Position numbers and translations under genes: made by a program
Shown here: positions 26,714 through 35,059 of the stretch, piece by piece
Layout of the letters: each line of letters begins with the position of its first letter
How positions within the stretch are numbered: position 1 is the first letter of the stretch
DNA from: MADRE3 sp963718195
GTDB lineage: Bacteria; Desulfobacterota; Desulfobulbia; Desulfobulbales; Desulfocapsaceae
Direction: 5' to 3'
Assembly (NCBI GenBank): GCA_963718195.1
Contig: CAVQYQ010000006.1
Coordinates: 744,001-808,000, forward strand
Length of the DNA stretch: 64,000 bases
Notes under the pieces: generated by a model
Told to the model about the DNA's origin: nothing
Seen by the model: only the letters and a program-made list of their open reading frames with translations
Database searches by the model: none

Positions 26714-28558
26714 TCAAAACTTTTTCTCCACGAGTTTTTCGAACAGATAGGGAAGGCACTCGTCTTCGTTCATCTGTCTACCGCTCAGCATTCGATGCAG
26801 GTCTAGCCACTCTCTTCGGTTGGCGGCCACGTATGTTTCCAGGTCATGTGCCTCAAGGAAGTCTTCTGTCCGTTTTGTTATCTGATTGCGGGCGGCATCA
26901 TAGAAGCGGGGAAATTTTCTGATCAGCGCTTCTGCACCGGCAATGTAGTGGGACCATCTTCGGTCGTCGATACCAATCTTCTCAATTCCCTCGACCTCCA
27001 TCATGGCTTCAAAAGCGGGATTGTCAAAGAAATCAATGAAAACGTCCATATAGAATTTGGTCATTTCCAGTACGCTTGATCCGAAAAACGAGTTGAAAAC
27101 GTCATCATCGATATAGGCATCGGCGAGATACATCAAATCTTTGTCGAGGTAATTATTATTGTACATCTCGGTGTAATCACACATCTGCTGGACCACTGGC
27201 GCATTGCGGTGAAACCCGACACAATTGACGACAATATCAGCCTCGATCTGCTGATTGTGGTTGACGATAACTCCCTGTTCATAAAGACTCGTAACGTTGC
27301 CTGGTATTGTGGACAGCTTATTCAGGTAATGGGCGACAAACCATATATCTGAAACACTTATTGTATGTCCTTCATGTTTGATTTTTCCCATCCAGCACTC
27401 CGGCTGAGTTGCGTTGCTGAGATCATATAGCTTTTTCCAGAGCATCATGTTTCTGATATTGCTCTTTCTATCGTGCTGAAAGTTTTCATCGTACGGCGTC
27501 GCAAAATTGAGATAATCTATTATTTTGGGGCACACGGTACCATGCCGTCGACAAACAACGGTTACCTGTTCTGCACCATTTTCAAGCGCTGTCCGGGCGT
27601 TCTCAACAGCAAACGCGCCCATTCCGATAATAACGACCTTCTTGCCGCGCCACTGAACATTCAACGCCTCATCGGAAATACCTGAACAGACCAGACCTTT
27701 AAACCGGTGCTGGTTCTCCCAGGTGATGACCCGGGGACTGCCGATTCGATCATTGACCGCTAATATCAGTCCCTTACAGGCGATGGTAGCAGGCTTTTCA
27801 TTTCTGGTGACACGGACCTGGTACCGGCCTTTACCACCATCGATCCGCTCTGCACGGGTATTCGTGTAGAGATGGCCTGATATGTTCTCCGCCAATTGAT
27901 GCAAATCGCTGAGAATTTCGGTGGTTGTCGAATGATCCCGGTTGGTGCGTGTCTCCCGATCAAATAATCTATAGGCACCTTCTGAAGTGTTTACCTGTGA
28001 GGTAGCATTGGCATATTTGGACCATATTCCGCCAGCGATTTCTCGTTCTTCGATTACGCAGAAAGAGATACCCTGCTCGGCCAAACGATGGGCAGCGTAT
28101 AAACCGGTAATTCCACCTCCTACAATCAAAACCTCAGTCTGCTCTGGCAGGTTATTACTATTTTTGTAATCCAGTCTGCTCTTGTTAAAGGCAAAATGGT
28201 ACTGGGCGTAGGAATCTATCTGGTTCATGATGACGTCTGCATCAGGTGAATCAACAGAAACGATATCCAAGTCTGGACCGGCGAATAAGGAGAAATCCCC
28301 GCTGACAACAAACAGGGCATGGGGATAACAGGTTGACCTGATTTTTTCCAAAAAGGTGAGAAGTGCTGATACAAGTTCTATTTGCTCTTCGTCAACGACA
28401 TACACCTGGGGCATGTCACTGTACCTCCTGATTGTGGCAATGATTCCAGCTTGATCATTAAGATCAATTGGCAGGAGTCCGTCTCCCTGCAGGTCTGTCT
28501 TGCTGAGATTGACAATTCTTGGTTTGGACAATAGGGGATTTATAATTGTTTCAGTCAC
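26714..28558 (-). CDS. Flavin-containing monooxygenase-like protein with crotonase-like N-terminal extension
   Basis: A 614-residue protein. Residues about 140-560 form an FAD/NADPH oxygenase: GGGITG (146-151) for FAD, IGMGAFAVEN (311-320) for NADPH, and an EADIVVNCVGFHRNAP segment. The FMO fingerprint near residue 285 is degenerate (HRFKGLVCSG, cysteine where histidine is usual). The first 130 residues are not part of FMOs; DEEQIELVSALLTFLEKI followed by ALFVVSGDFSLFAGPDLDIV resembles the first half of an enoyl-CoA hydratase/isomerase fold. It is co-directional with the PPTase and divergent from the MetE-like gene, so it probably acts on a PKS-bound or released intermediate. Reaction unknown. 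Confidence 0.82.
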   Translation of the reverse strand: MTETIINPLLSKPRIVNLSKTDLQGDGLLPIDLNDQAGIIATIRRYSDMPQVYVVDEEQIELVSALLTFLEKIRSTCYPHALFVVSGDFSLFAGPDLDIVSVDSPDADVIMNQIDSYAQYHFAFNKSRLDYKNSNNLPEQTEVLIVGGGITGLYAAHRLAEQGISFCVIEEREIAGGIWSKYANATSQVNTSEGAYRLFDRETRTNRDHSTTTEILSDLHQLAENISGHLYTNTRAERIDGGKGRYQVRVTRNEKPATIACKGLILAVNDRIGSPRVITWENQHRFKGLVCSGISDEALNVQWRGKKVVIIGMGAFAVENARTALENGAEQVTVVCRRHGTVCPKIIDYLNFATPYDENFQHDRKSNIRNMMLWKKLYDLSNATQPECWMGKIKHEGHTISVSDIWFVAHYLNKLSTIPGNVTSLYEQGVIVNHNQQIEADIVVNCVGFHRNAPVVQQMCDYTEMYNNNYLDKDLMYLADAYIDDDVFNSFFGSSVLEMTKFYMDVFIDFFDNPAFEAMMEVEGIEKIGIDDRRWSHYIAGAEALIRKFPRFYDAARNQITKRTEDFLEAHDLETYVAANRREWLDLHRMLSGRQMNEDECLPYLFEKLVEKKF

Positions 28559-28714
28559 GTTATCACCATGGATAGAATTCCTTTCTGAATCGGCTGCTGA
28601 ATCCTTACCGATTTATTTCTAGGATTGTAGTATTGTAGTGCTGCAAATGTAATAATCAGATTTTTTCTTATCAATAAAAATAAATTTTAAAACTGTTCCA
28701 GAGGCATCATTACT

Positions 28715-29851
28715 ATGATCAAAACAACTCATGTAGGTTCATTACCTCGACCCGTCGGGATGATAACAAAACAGCTGCGGAAAGAGGACATATCTGATGA
28801 TGATCTGAAAGTATACACAAAAGAGCTGCTTGAACGACAGTTATCCTTAGGTTTATCATTTATAAATAACGGGGAGTTACCTCGAGCTGACTATATATCT
28901 TCGACAGTTCAGAGAATTGCCGGGTTTAAGCAGCAGTGTACAGCTCCTCTTCCAAGAGATCTGGAAGAATTGCCGGATTTCGCCAGACGTTTCAGCGGCA
29001 GGAACGGTTTGATAATGCTTAACCCCAGAGCACCGATAAACCTGCCGGCCTGTTCGGAAGAAGTCTCATATACCGGCGAAACATCACTTGTCAAGGAGCT
29101 GGACATGATGACTGATTCGTTCGGTGAACTTACGAACAGGTCAGATAGAGCGAACACCGCACTCTTTTTCACAGCTCCCTCGCCAGGAACAGTAGCACTT
29201 TTTCTGGAAAACAAATACTACCCGGATTATGATACATATCTGCAACGCCTGGGCGCTGTCCTACAGAAAGAGTATGAAATTATTACCAGTTATGGCGTAC
29301 TCCTGCAGATTGACTGCCCCGACCTGGCCATGGGGCGTCACACAAGATACAAGCATCTGAACGATAACCAGTTCCTCTCCCTGATCGACACCAATGTCGC
29401 TGTACTCAACAAGTCCCTGGAGAATATTAGCCCCGAACAATGCAGGGCCCATATCTGCTGGGGTAACTACCCAGGAACCCATCACTGTGATATTGAGCTT
29501 CATTCAATATTCGACCATGTCATGGGAATGAAACCCAAATATATCTCTGTTGAATCCTGCAATCACCGCCATGCCCATGAATATGAAGTGTTCAACAGGT
29601 ATAAATTCCCGGAGGATAAAGTCCTGATGCCGGGCGTTATTGATACCACATCTAATACTGTAGAACATCCGGGACTTGTTGCCCAGCGGTTGCTAAACTT
29701 TGTAAACATACTCGGTCCTGAGCGGGTCGTAGGTTCTACAGACTGCGGTTTTGCCTCTACCGCCTCAGCAACCTCCGTTTCAGGGGAAGTCGCCTGGCTC
29801 AAACTTCGGTCACTTGTCGACGGAGCTCGTCTTGCCGGGGAAAAAATGTAG
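28715..29851 (+). CDS. MetE C-terminal-domain / epoxyalkane:CoM transferase-like zinc enzyme
   Basis: A 378-residue single-barrel protein of the cobalamin-independent methionine synthase family. It opens with TTHVGSLPRP and has the zinc ligands His246 and Cys248 in HICWGN, Cys344 in STDCGF, and Glu280 in VESCNHR. MetE itself is about 750 residues with two barrels; this length fits standalone alkyl or thiol transferases such as coenzyme M-epoxyalkane ligase. It activates a thiol for alkylation. It lies between the monooxygenase (divergent) and the PKS (convergent, 27 bases between stops), so a tailoring role is plausible but unproven; an alternative is ordinary methyl-group metabolism. Confidence 0.85.
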   Translation: MIKTTHVGSLPRPVGMITKQLRKEDISDDDLKVYTKELLERQLSLGLSFINNGELPRADYISSTVQRIAGFKQQCTAPLPRDLEELPDFARRFSGRNGLIMLNPRAPINLPACSEEVSYTGETSLVKELDMMTDSFGELTNRSDRANTALFFTAPSPGTVALFLENKYYPDYDTYLQRLGAVLQKEYEIITSYGVLLQIDCPDLAMGRHTRYKHLNDNQFLSLIDTNVAVLNKSLENISPEQCRAHICWGNYPGTHHCDIELHSIFDHVMGMKPKYISVESCNHRHAHEYEVFNRYKFPEDKVLMPGVIDTTSNTVEHPGLVAQRLLNFVNILGPERVVGSTDCGFASTASATSVSGEVAWLKLRSLVDGARLAGEKM

Positions 29852-29878
29852 GATCTTCGGCACTCGTTCCTCGTCTTT

Positions 29879-32839
29879 CTAAACCAGCTCTTTCTGCAGA
29901 GATCGACAGATTTCATCGACCAGCTGATCGAAGAGGGGGTGATCAAACAAGATATCTGTATCGATCTCGATCCCCAGTTTTGATTCAAGCTGCATGATCA
30001 TCTGTGTGGCGCTCAGAGAGTCCAGTCCCTGATCTGTCAGTTCAATATCCGGGTCAATTTCGCTGACATTGGTCAGTTCCTTGAACAGTCCGGCAATCAG
30101 CACCTTTATTTCCTCTCTGCTGCCGGACGTGGTGTCTTCTCCTTGAACTACCTTCGAACCACTTGCCTGTTCAAGAAACGTGACCAGCGGGTCGATCAAT
30201 GGATAATCAAACAACAGGTCTGTATCCAGCTCAATATCGAGGTTCTTCTGCAAGGTTCCAACGAAATCTGTTGCACTGAGGGAATCTAACCCCTGGTCTG
30301 TCAGCGCAATATCCGGCATAATTGACTCAATTCCGGTAAGGTCGAAGAACGTGCTCGCCACCAGTTCACGAACCCCTGATGCACCTGGAGTTTCATTATA
30401 GCTCTCAGCTTTTTCCCCTGTATTGCTGTCGAGCTGAAAATAATCCTGCAACGGCGCACCTCTTTTTCGGTCGAAGGGGACGCTCAGGTCTGTCATCTCC
30501 TTTTTCTCAGGTGCTTTAGCACCAGAAAGAATGATATGAGCATTCGCACCACCGAAACCAAAACTGCTGACACCGACACGAGCCTGAGGATCGATGGGCG
30601 TCGGCCTGTTAACCACTTTGAGCTGGTAAGAATCAAAATCGATGAATCTGTTTGGGTTGTTAAAATGTATGTTACCTGGAATGATTCCCTGGTTGAGAAT
30701 GAGAACAGATTTCAATAAACCAGCAATTCCAGCTGCCGATTCGAGGTGACCCATATTCGATTTAACCGAACCCAAATAACATGGTGTTTTCCTATTATTT
30801 GCGACTGTATTCTGGAGTGCCGAAATTTCTATCGGATCACCGATTTTTGTGCCGGTTCCATGGCATTCGACATAAGAAATGTCCGTTGGCTTAAGGTGGG
30901 CATCCCGGCAGGCCTCAAGGATGAGATCTTCCTGGGCTGCGGGGTGAGGTGCTGTTATTACCTGCGTCCTGGCGCCATTCTGATTAATCGATGAACCGAG
31001 GACTTCAGCATAATAATGTTCTGCCAGATCCTTGCTGACCAGGAGAACCAGCCCACCGCCTTCTGCCCGAACATATCCGTTCGCCGAGTCATCAAAGGCC
31101 TTGCAGCGCTGGTCTTTGGATAGAAACCCCGAATCCCTCATGCTGTGGGTGAAACCGTTTCCGAGTAACATGTTGACTCCACCGGCGATGGCGTAATCGA
31201 CCCTGCCAGCTTCGATATCTTTGCAGGCGTAATGAACAGCAAGCAGTGATGAGGAACAGGCTGTATTGGCAACCCAGCTTGGTCCGCGCAGGTCATAGTG
31301 ATAACTGATTCGAGAGGCAATTATGCTTGGATTGGTGCCGGTCGGGTAGTAGACGGAATCCTTGTTTCCCAGGTATTCCTCGTTCCATGCCCCGATATAA
31401 ACGCCGATACGGTTTTTTTCCAGCGTCGCTGGGTCAATACCACTGTCCATCCACAACATCTCTGTCAGCTCAAGAGCAAGAATCTGCTGCGGATCCATAC
31501 TTCTGGCTTCGGCCTCTGAAATATTGAAAAATCGATGGTCAAAACGGGAAATAACGGAATCCAGGAAACCCGCCTCAAAATCACCACGCTCAGGATCAGC
31601 CTTCACCTGGTCCTCACCGCCTTGTAGACAGTTCCAGTATTGAGGCAATGTCTCAACAGATGAGGGGAATCTGCAGCTCATTGCTGCAATGACAACTCGT
31701 CTCCTCTGATAGTGGCGGTCCGTTTCTGCCTGGATATCTGATCTTGTACCGAACTGATCCAGTAAATGTTGTATGCTCTTGTAACGATAAAAATCCTGTG
31801 GTGCCAGATCCGGGAAATAGGGCTGAAGGAGTGCTGCAAACTCTACGAATACAAGAGAGGTGAAATCTTGATAGGCAAGTGGAATATCAAAGCTGAGACC
31901 AGGTTTGAAAGATTCAGTTACCTGCCTGATTTCATCGATTACATTCGACTGATCCAGTCTTCTTCTCTGGAACATTATCCAGGAGACCTCGTCCTCTCCG
32001 CGGTACATGGATGATGCATAGTGATAATTCTCAAAGATAGTACAGCAATTTTTGAGTACCGGATGAAAACCGATTTCAATGATCTGCAGATCCTCTGAAC
32101 CATACCGTTCGTTGATGGCGGCCATCGCGGAAACAAAATCTATCGGAGCCGAAAGCCAGTTCTGCCAGTGATCTTCTTCCAGTTGTTTTTCAAATGTACC
32201 GGTAACCCCGGAGACAAAAAGCGAAGAGTCGACCTTCCGTGACATAATAGTGCCGAGATCTGATACATAGTCACCATACTGTGGGTGGTGCCAGGGGTGA
32301 GCCGGTTTCATCTTGGCAAAACCATCGTGGCGTACAAGAAAATCCTGCATCTCCTCGTGGCTTCCGCTTAGCGTTATGTGTGTTTTGTCGTCAGACAGAA
32401 AGTTCCGGGAGGAAAGTGAAACATCAAGCTCAGCGATCTGGGCTTCAGTCAAGAGACCATGCAACATGGTGCCTTCGATGTTTGCAGCCGCCTGTCCAAT
32501 TTTATGGGTCAACAGGAGTATTTCTTCCAGCGAGTAGGATCCTGCCTGATACGCCGCCGTTAATTCACCGACGCTATGCCCGATGACGATATCAGGCTTG
32601 TATCCCCAGCGCATCCATATATCCGAGAGACAAATTTGAGCGGTAACCGTGAGAATCGGGCTGTGAGGACAACGATGGTTGTCCTCATTGTTTTCCCAGA
32701 TCTTCTCAAGGTCAATTCCCAGTTTATCCTCTAGAATTCCTGCGATTTCTGCCCAGAGAGGCGATGTTTTTATCAGCTTAAAACTGGTCTCATCACTTAT
32801 TGTTCCTTCTCCGGAATAGAGGTAGATGATTTTATTCAT
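29879..32839 (-). CDS. Type I polyketide synthase, domain order AT-KS-ACP-ACP
   Basis: A 986-residue protein. Acyltransferase at residues 1-290 (nucleophile Ser89 in GHSVGE; HPWHH at 181-185 where HAFH or YASH is usual). Residues 315-365 look like a degenerate carrier domain (DFTSLVFVEF). Ketosynthase at 380-775 with Cys528 in TACSSS, His660 in ECHGTGT and His698 in NMGHLE, all intact. Two carrier domains follow, with Ser853 and Ser941, both in TDQGLDSLSAT. No ketoreductase, dehydratase or thioesterase is present. Most PKS modules run KS-AT-ACP, so an N-terminal AT is unusual. A GAGG box precedes the ATG. The PPTase at 26.0 kb would activate the ACPs. The product is unknown. Confidence 0.93.
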   Translation of the reverse strand: MNKIIYLYSGEGTISDETSFKLIKTSPLWAEIAGILEDKLGIDLEKIWENNEDNHRCPHSPILTVTAQICLSDIWMRWGYKPDIVIGHSVGELTAAYQAGSYSLEEILLLTHKIGQAAANIEGTMLHGLLTEAQIAELDVSLSSRNFLSDDKTHITLSGSHEEMQDFLVRHDGFAKMKPAHPWHHPQYGDYVSDLGTIMSRKVDSSLFVSGVTGTFEKQLEEDHWQNWLSAPIDFVSAMAAINERYGSEDLQIIEIGFHPVLKNCCTIFENYHYASSMYRGEDEVSWIMFQRRRLDQSNVIDEIRQVTESFKPGLSFDIPLAYQDFTSLVFVEFAALLQPYFPDLAPQDFYRYKSIQHLLDQFGTRSDIQAETDRHYQRRRVVIAAMSCRFPSSVETLPQYWNCLQGGEDQVKADPERGDFEAGFLDSVISRFDHRFFNISEAEARSMDPQQILALELTEMLWMDSGIDPATLEKNRIGVYIGAWNEEYLGNKDSVYYPTGTNPSIIASRISYHYDLRGPSWVANTACSSSLLAVHYACKDIEAGRVDYAIAGGVNMLLGNGFTHSMRDSGFLSKDQRCKAFDDSANGYVRAEGGGLVLLVSKDLAEHYYAEVLGSSINQNGARTQVITAPHPAAQEDLILEACRDAHLKPTDISYVECHGTGTKIGDPIEISALQNTVANNRKTPCYLGSVKSNMGHLESAAGIAGLLKSVLILNQGIIPGNIHFNNPNRFIDFDSYQLKVVNRPTPIDPQARVGVSSFGFGGANAHIILSGAKAPEKKEMTDLSVPFDRKRGAPLQDYFQLDSNTGEKAESYNETPGASGVRELVASTFFDLTGIESIMPDIALTDQGLDSLSATDFVGTLQKNLDIELDTDLLFDYPLIDPLVTFLEQASGSKVVQGEDTTSGSREEIKVLIAGLFKELTNVSEIDPDIELTDQGLDSLSATQMIMQLESKLGIEIDTDILFDHPLFDQLVDEICRSLQKELV

Positions 32840-32894
32840 TTGAAATCCTCATTTCTTGAAGAGCAGATAGCTGCTCTGGCTGGCCCTGTGTTTC

Positions 32895-32925
32895 AAAAAA
32901 AAAACCACCAGCTAAACCGGTGGTT
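32895..32925 (-). terminator. Intrinsic terminator or attenuator 56 bases before the PKS start
   Basis: On the minus strand AACCACC (32925-32919), a nine-base loop and GGTGGTT (32909-32903) form a 7-bp stem followed by a run of T. It lies after the DsbA-like gene and directly upstream of the PKS. It either ends transcription of the DsbA-like gene or acts as an attenuator in the PKS leader. Confidence 0.75.
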
Positions 32926-33149
32926 GGAGGCATCGTTTTAGCAGAATTTTTCAGGCGCTCGCAATTTGATTTAAATCAGCGCATAGTGTCATTAAAATGT
33001 GGCAGATGGTACGGTTGTCAAGTCACAGGGGTACATTTAACTTGAATTACACACTGAGAGTGATACGGAATAAATCTCTTTCAAATGAGAGCAAATCAAG
33101 AACTCTGACAAAACATCCAAACTCAGGTCATTCCGAATAAACTATTTCG
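32926..33149. other. Gene-free stretch between DsbA-like selenoprotein gene and PKS
   Basis: Together with the terminator and 55-base leader this forms a 310-base gap before the PKS. I see no open frame with a ribosome binding site. If the PKS has its own promoter it is either here, upstream of the terminator hairpin, or squeezed into the 55 bases after it. Confidence 0.3.
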
Positions 33150-33767
33150 TTATTTGGGAATGGCACCGTACAGTGTTACTAGCTCGGTCAGGCTCTGGTA
33201 ATTCTGGGCACCGACAAGTTTGTGCTGTCCCATGACAAAGGTGGGTACCGCGTTGATTCCCATAGCGCGTGAATCAGCCCAGTCCTGGTCAACCCGTGGA
33301 CCATGTGTCCTGTTGGTCAGAACCTTCCTGGCCTCGGCAACGGAGAGGCCAACCTCCTTCACAAGGTCAAGCAGCACCGCGTGATCCGCAAGGTTGCGGT
33401 CATCGACAAAATATGCCCTGAAGGCAGCCATGTGAAAGGCGGAGCCCTGTCCCTGATCTTCTGCCCAAAGGCCAAGCTCCTGGGCGAGTCTGCTATTATA
33501 GGTCATACTCCTGGGACCAAAGGGCAGATCAAGTGATTCCGCCGTCTGCCGGAGTTTCTCGACCATCTTCTGAATCTGTTCTGAATTTGTCCTGAACAGA
33601 TCCTCGAGGCGCTGCCCCTCTTCCGGTGTGTTCGGGTGAAGCGGAAACGCCCGCCAGCGGACATTGAGGTCATAGCTGTTTTGCAGTTTATCAATACGCC
33701 CGGTAATGAAATAGCACCAGGGTCAGATATAGTCAGAAAAAATTACCAGTTCTTTTATCTGGGACAT
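33150..33767 (-). CDS. DsbA/FrnE-family thiol oxidoreductase with selenocysteine (UPWC; in-frame TGA at 33723-33725)
   Basis: Read through one TGA, the frame from ATG 33767 gives 205 residues of the FrnE/2-hydroxychromene-2-carboxylate isomerase branch of DsbA. The N-terminus ELVIFSDYI-U-PWCYF places selenocysteine (residue 15) at the first position of the CPWC active site; Cys18 is the only cysteine. RWRAFPLHP, YNSRLAQELGLWA and the cis-proline loop INAVPTFVMG (near residue 180) match the family. No signal peptide, so it is cytoplasmic. AAGGAG lies upstream of the ATG. Without Sec the only start would be an internal ATG at 33566 that removes the whole active site. Confidence 0.93.
33691..33709 (-). 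promoter_or_regulatory. Bacterial SECIS hairpin for the DsbA-like TGA
   Basis: On the coding strand UCAUUAC-CGGGC-GUAUUGA forms a stem of six pairs with one U-U mismatch and a five-base loop with G at position two. The loop begins 20 bases after the UGA. A competing stem just after the UGA (CCC-GG-U with ACC-GGG) is also possible. Confidence 0.6.
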
Positions 33768-33838
33768 TTAATTTCCTGCTCCTTATTTTGGTTTGCAGGA
33801 TAGTGAAGCAAGAGGTTTGCACCACCGTCTGCAAAAGC

Positions 33839-34165
33839 TTAATGGGCTAATTTTAACAGAACTACGCCGGATATTATCAGTAGTACTGCAAATATTCGCA
33901 GCAGCCCGACTGGGTCACCGTAGAGGAAAATACCGAGAATAAACGTTCCTGCAGCCCCGATCCCTGTCCAGACGGCATAGGCTGTTCCCATGGGTATGTA
34001 GCGTTGAGCTAGAAACAGCAAGTAGCCACTGATAATCATACAGGTTGCCGCCAGCAGGACACCGATTACTGTTTTTCCCGGAGACTGTGCCATTTTTAAA
34101 CCTACAGGCCAGCCAATTTCAAAGGTACCGGCAGCAATCAAGTATGTCCAAGCCAGGCTCATCAT
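33839..34165 (-). CDS. SMR family exporter, SugE/Gdx-like
   Basis: A 108-residue protein with four transmembrane helices. The essential glutamate is in AGTFEIGWPVGLKM (near residue 14) and the third-helix motif is GTAYAVWTGIGAAG. The GWPVGLK and WTGIGA patterns are closer to SugE/Gdx guanidinium exporters than to EmrE. I looked for guanidine riboswitch motifs upstream and found none. The start is the ATGATG at 34165/34162 with CGGAG upstream; a longer frame to 34291 adds an unlikely cysteine-containing extension. Confidence 0.88.
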   Translation of the reverse strand: MMSLAWTYLIAAGTFEIGWPVGLKMAQSPGKTVIGVLLAATCMIISGYLLFLAQRYIPMGTAYAVWTGIGAAGTFILGIFLYGDPVGLLRIFAVLLIISGVVLLKLAH

Positions 34166-34585
34166 AGTTGTCTGCTCCGCGTAAGATATTGCTGAGGTTT
34201 TCTCTTCTTTATCGTACGTTGTCCGTGAGCAGCAACTAGTAACCATCAAAACGGAAACAGTAAAGTTATTGCCATTTTTTCTGATTTCCATCGAAGCACA
34301 GCTTGGTTCGGTGTTTATGAGGTATGCATGCGAAGAAAAATGGGCTGGCGAATCATCACCAAAAGAGATGGAAATTAGTCAGTCCGGGTTGGTCAGAAAA
34401 ACTATTTCAGAGAAAATGGCAAAGAATCACCGGCGCAAATTTGTACATACCCTGATTATGATTACTATTGAAGCTATTGCCAGGAACGGGGGTACTGCTG
34501 AAACGGCAGGAAAGAGGATGGTGGTCTTCGTCTAAAACGTTCGGGTCTTTATTATACACTGATACAATCGCGGGGAAAAAGAGAT
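34166..34585. other. Intergenic region between divergent SMR and split-barrel genes
   Basis: About 420 bases. A plus-strand frame (34317-34535) is open but lacks a ribosome binding site and resembles nothing I know, so I do not call it. The promoters of both flanking genes should be here. Confidence 0.3.
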
Positions 34586-35059
34586 ATGCTCAAGTCGGAA
34601 CAGGAGATCACGGAGACCATACGTACTTTGCTTGGCAGCCAGAAACTGGCTGCGTTGTCAACACAGAGAGATGGACACCCCTATACGAGCCTGATGGCCT
34701 TTGCCTTCACTGACGACCTGAAGGAATTTGTGGTTACAACCGGTAAAACGACCCGCAAGCATCAGAATATACTCGGGGAACACAGGGTATCACTTCTTGT
34801 AGACAATCGTTCAAACAAAGAAGACGATTTTCATGAAGCCATGGCTCTGACGGTACTGGGAAAAGCCCGTCCTCTCGAGGATGGTGAACAATCCGTCTAC
34901 CGCCGACTCTATTTGGACCGGCACCCATATCTTGAGGATTTTTTGGTATCTCCCTCAACGGTCATCATCAAAATAATGGTTTGTCACTATCTGCTGGTTT
35001 CACGTTTTCAAAAGGTCATGGAGTATACAATCAGTGATGAATATGATCTATTCACCTGA
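34586..35059 (+). CDS. Pyridoxamine 5'-phosphate oxidase-like FMN-binding split-barrel protein
   Basis: A 157-residue protein with the split-barrel opening LGSQKLAALSTQRDGHPYTSLMAFAF (residues about 16-41), followed by FVVTTGKTTRKHQNIL and RVSLLVDNRSN, typical of FMN- or F420-binding PPOX-family and heme-utilisation-like proteins. The substrate is unknown. Its 3' end overlaps the start of the PEP/pyruvate-domain gene by about 20 bases, so the two are co-translated. Confidence 0.85.
   Translation: MLKSEQEITETIRTLLGSQKLAALSTQRDGHPYTSLMAFAFTDDLKEFVVTTGKTTRKHQNILGEHRVSLLVDNRSNKEDDFHEAMALTVLGKARPLEDGEQSVYRRLYLDRHPYLEDFLVSPSTVIIKIMVCHYLLVSRFQKVMEYTISDEYDLFT

Noticed and set aside
34166..34400. Guanidine riboswitch upstream of the SugE-like exporter
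   Set aside because: No pair of ACGR-loop hairpins or ykkC-like core could be drawn.
34269..34535. Plus-strand 88-codon frame between the SMR and split-barrel genes
   Set aside because: It overlaps the wrong-strand extension of the SMR gene, has no ribosome binding site and no recognisable features.
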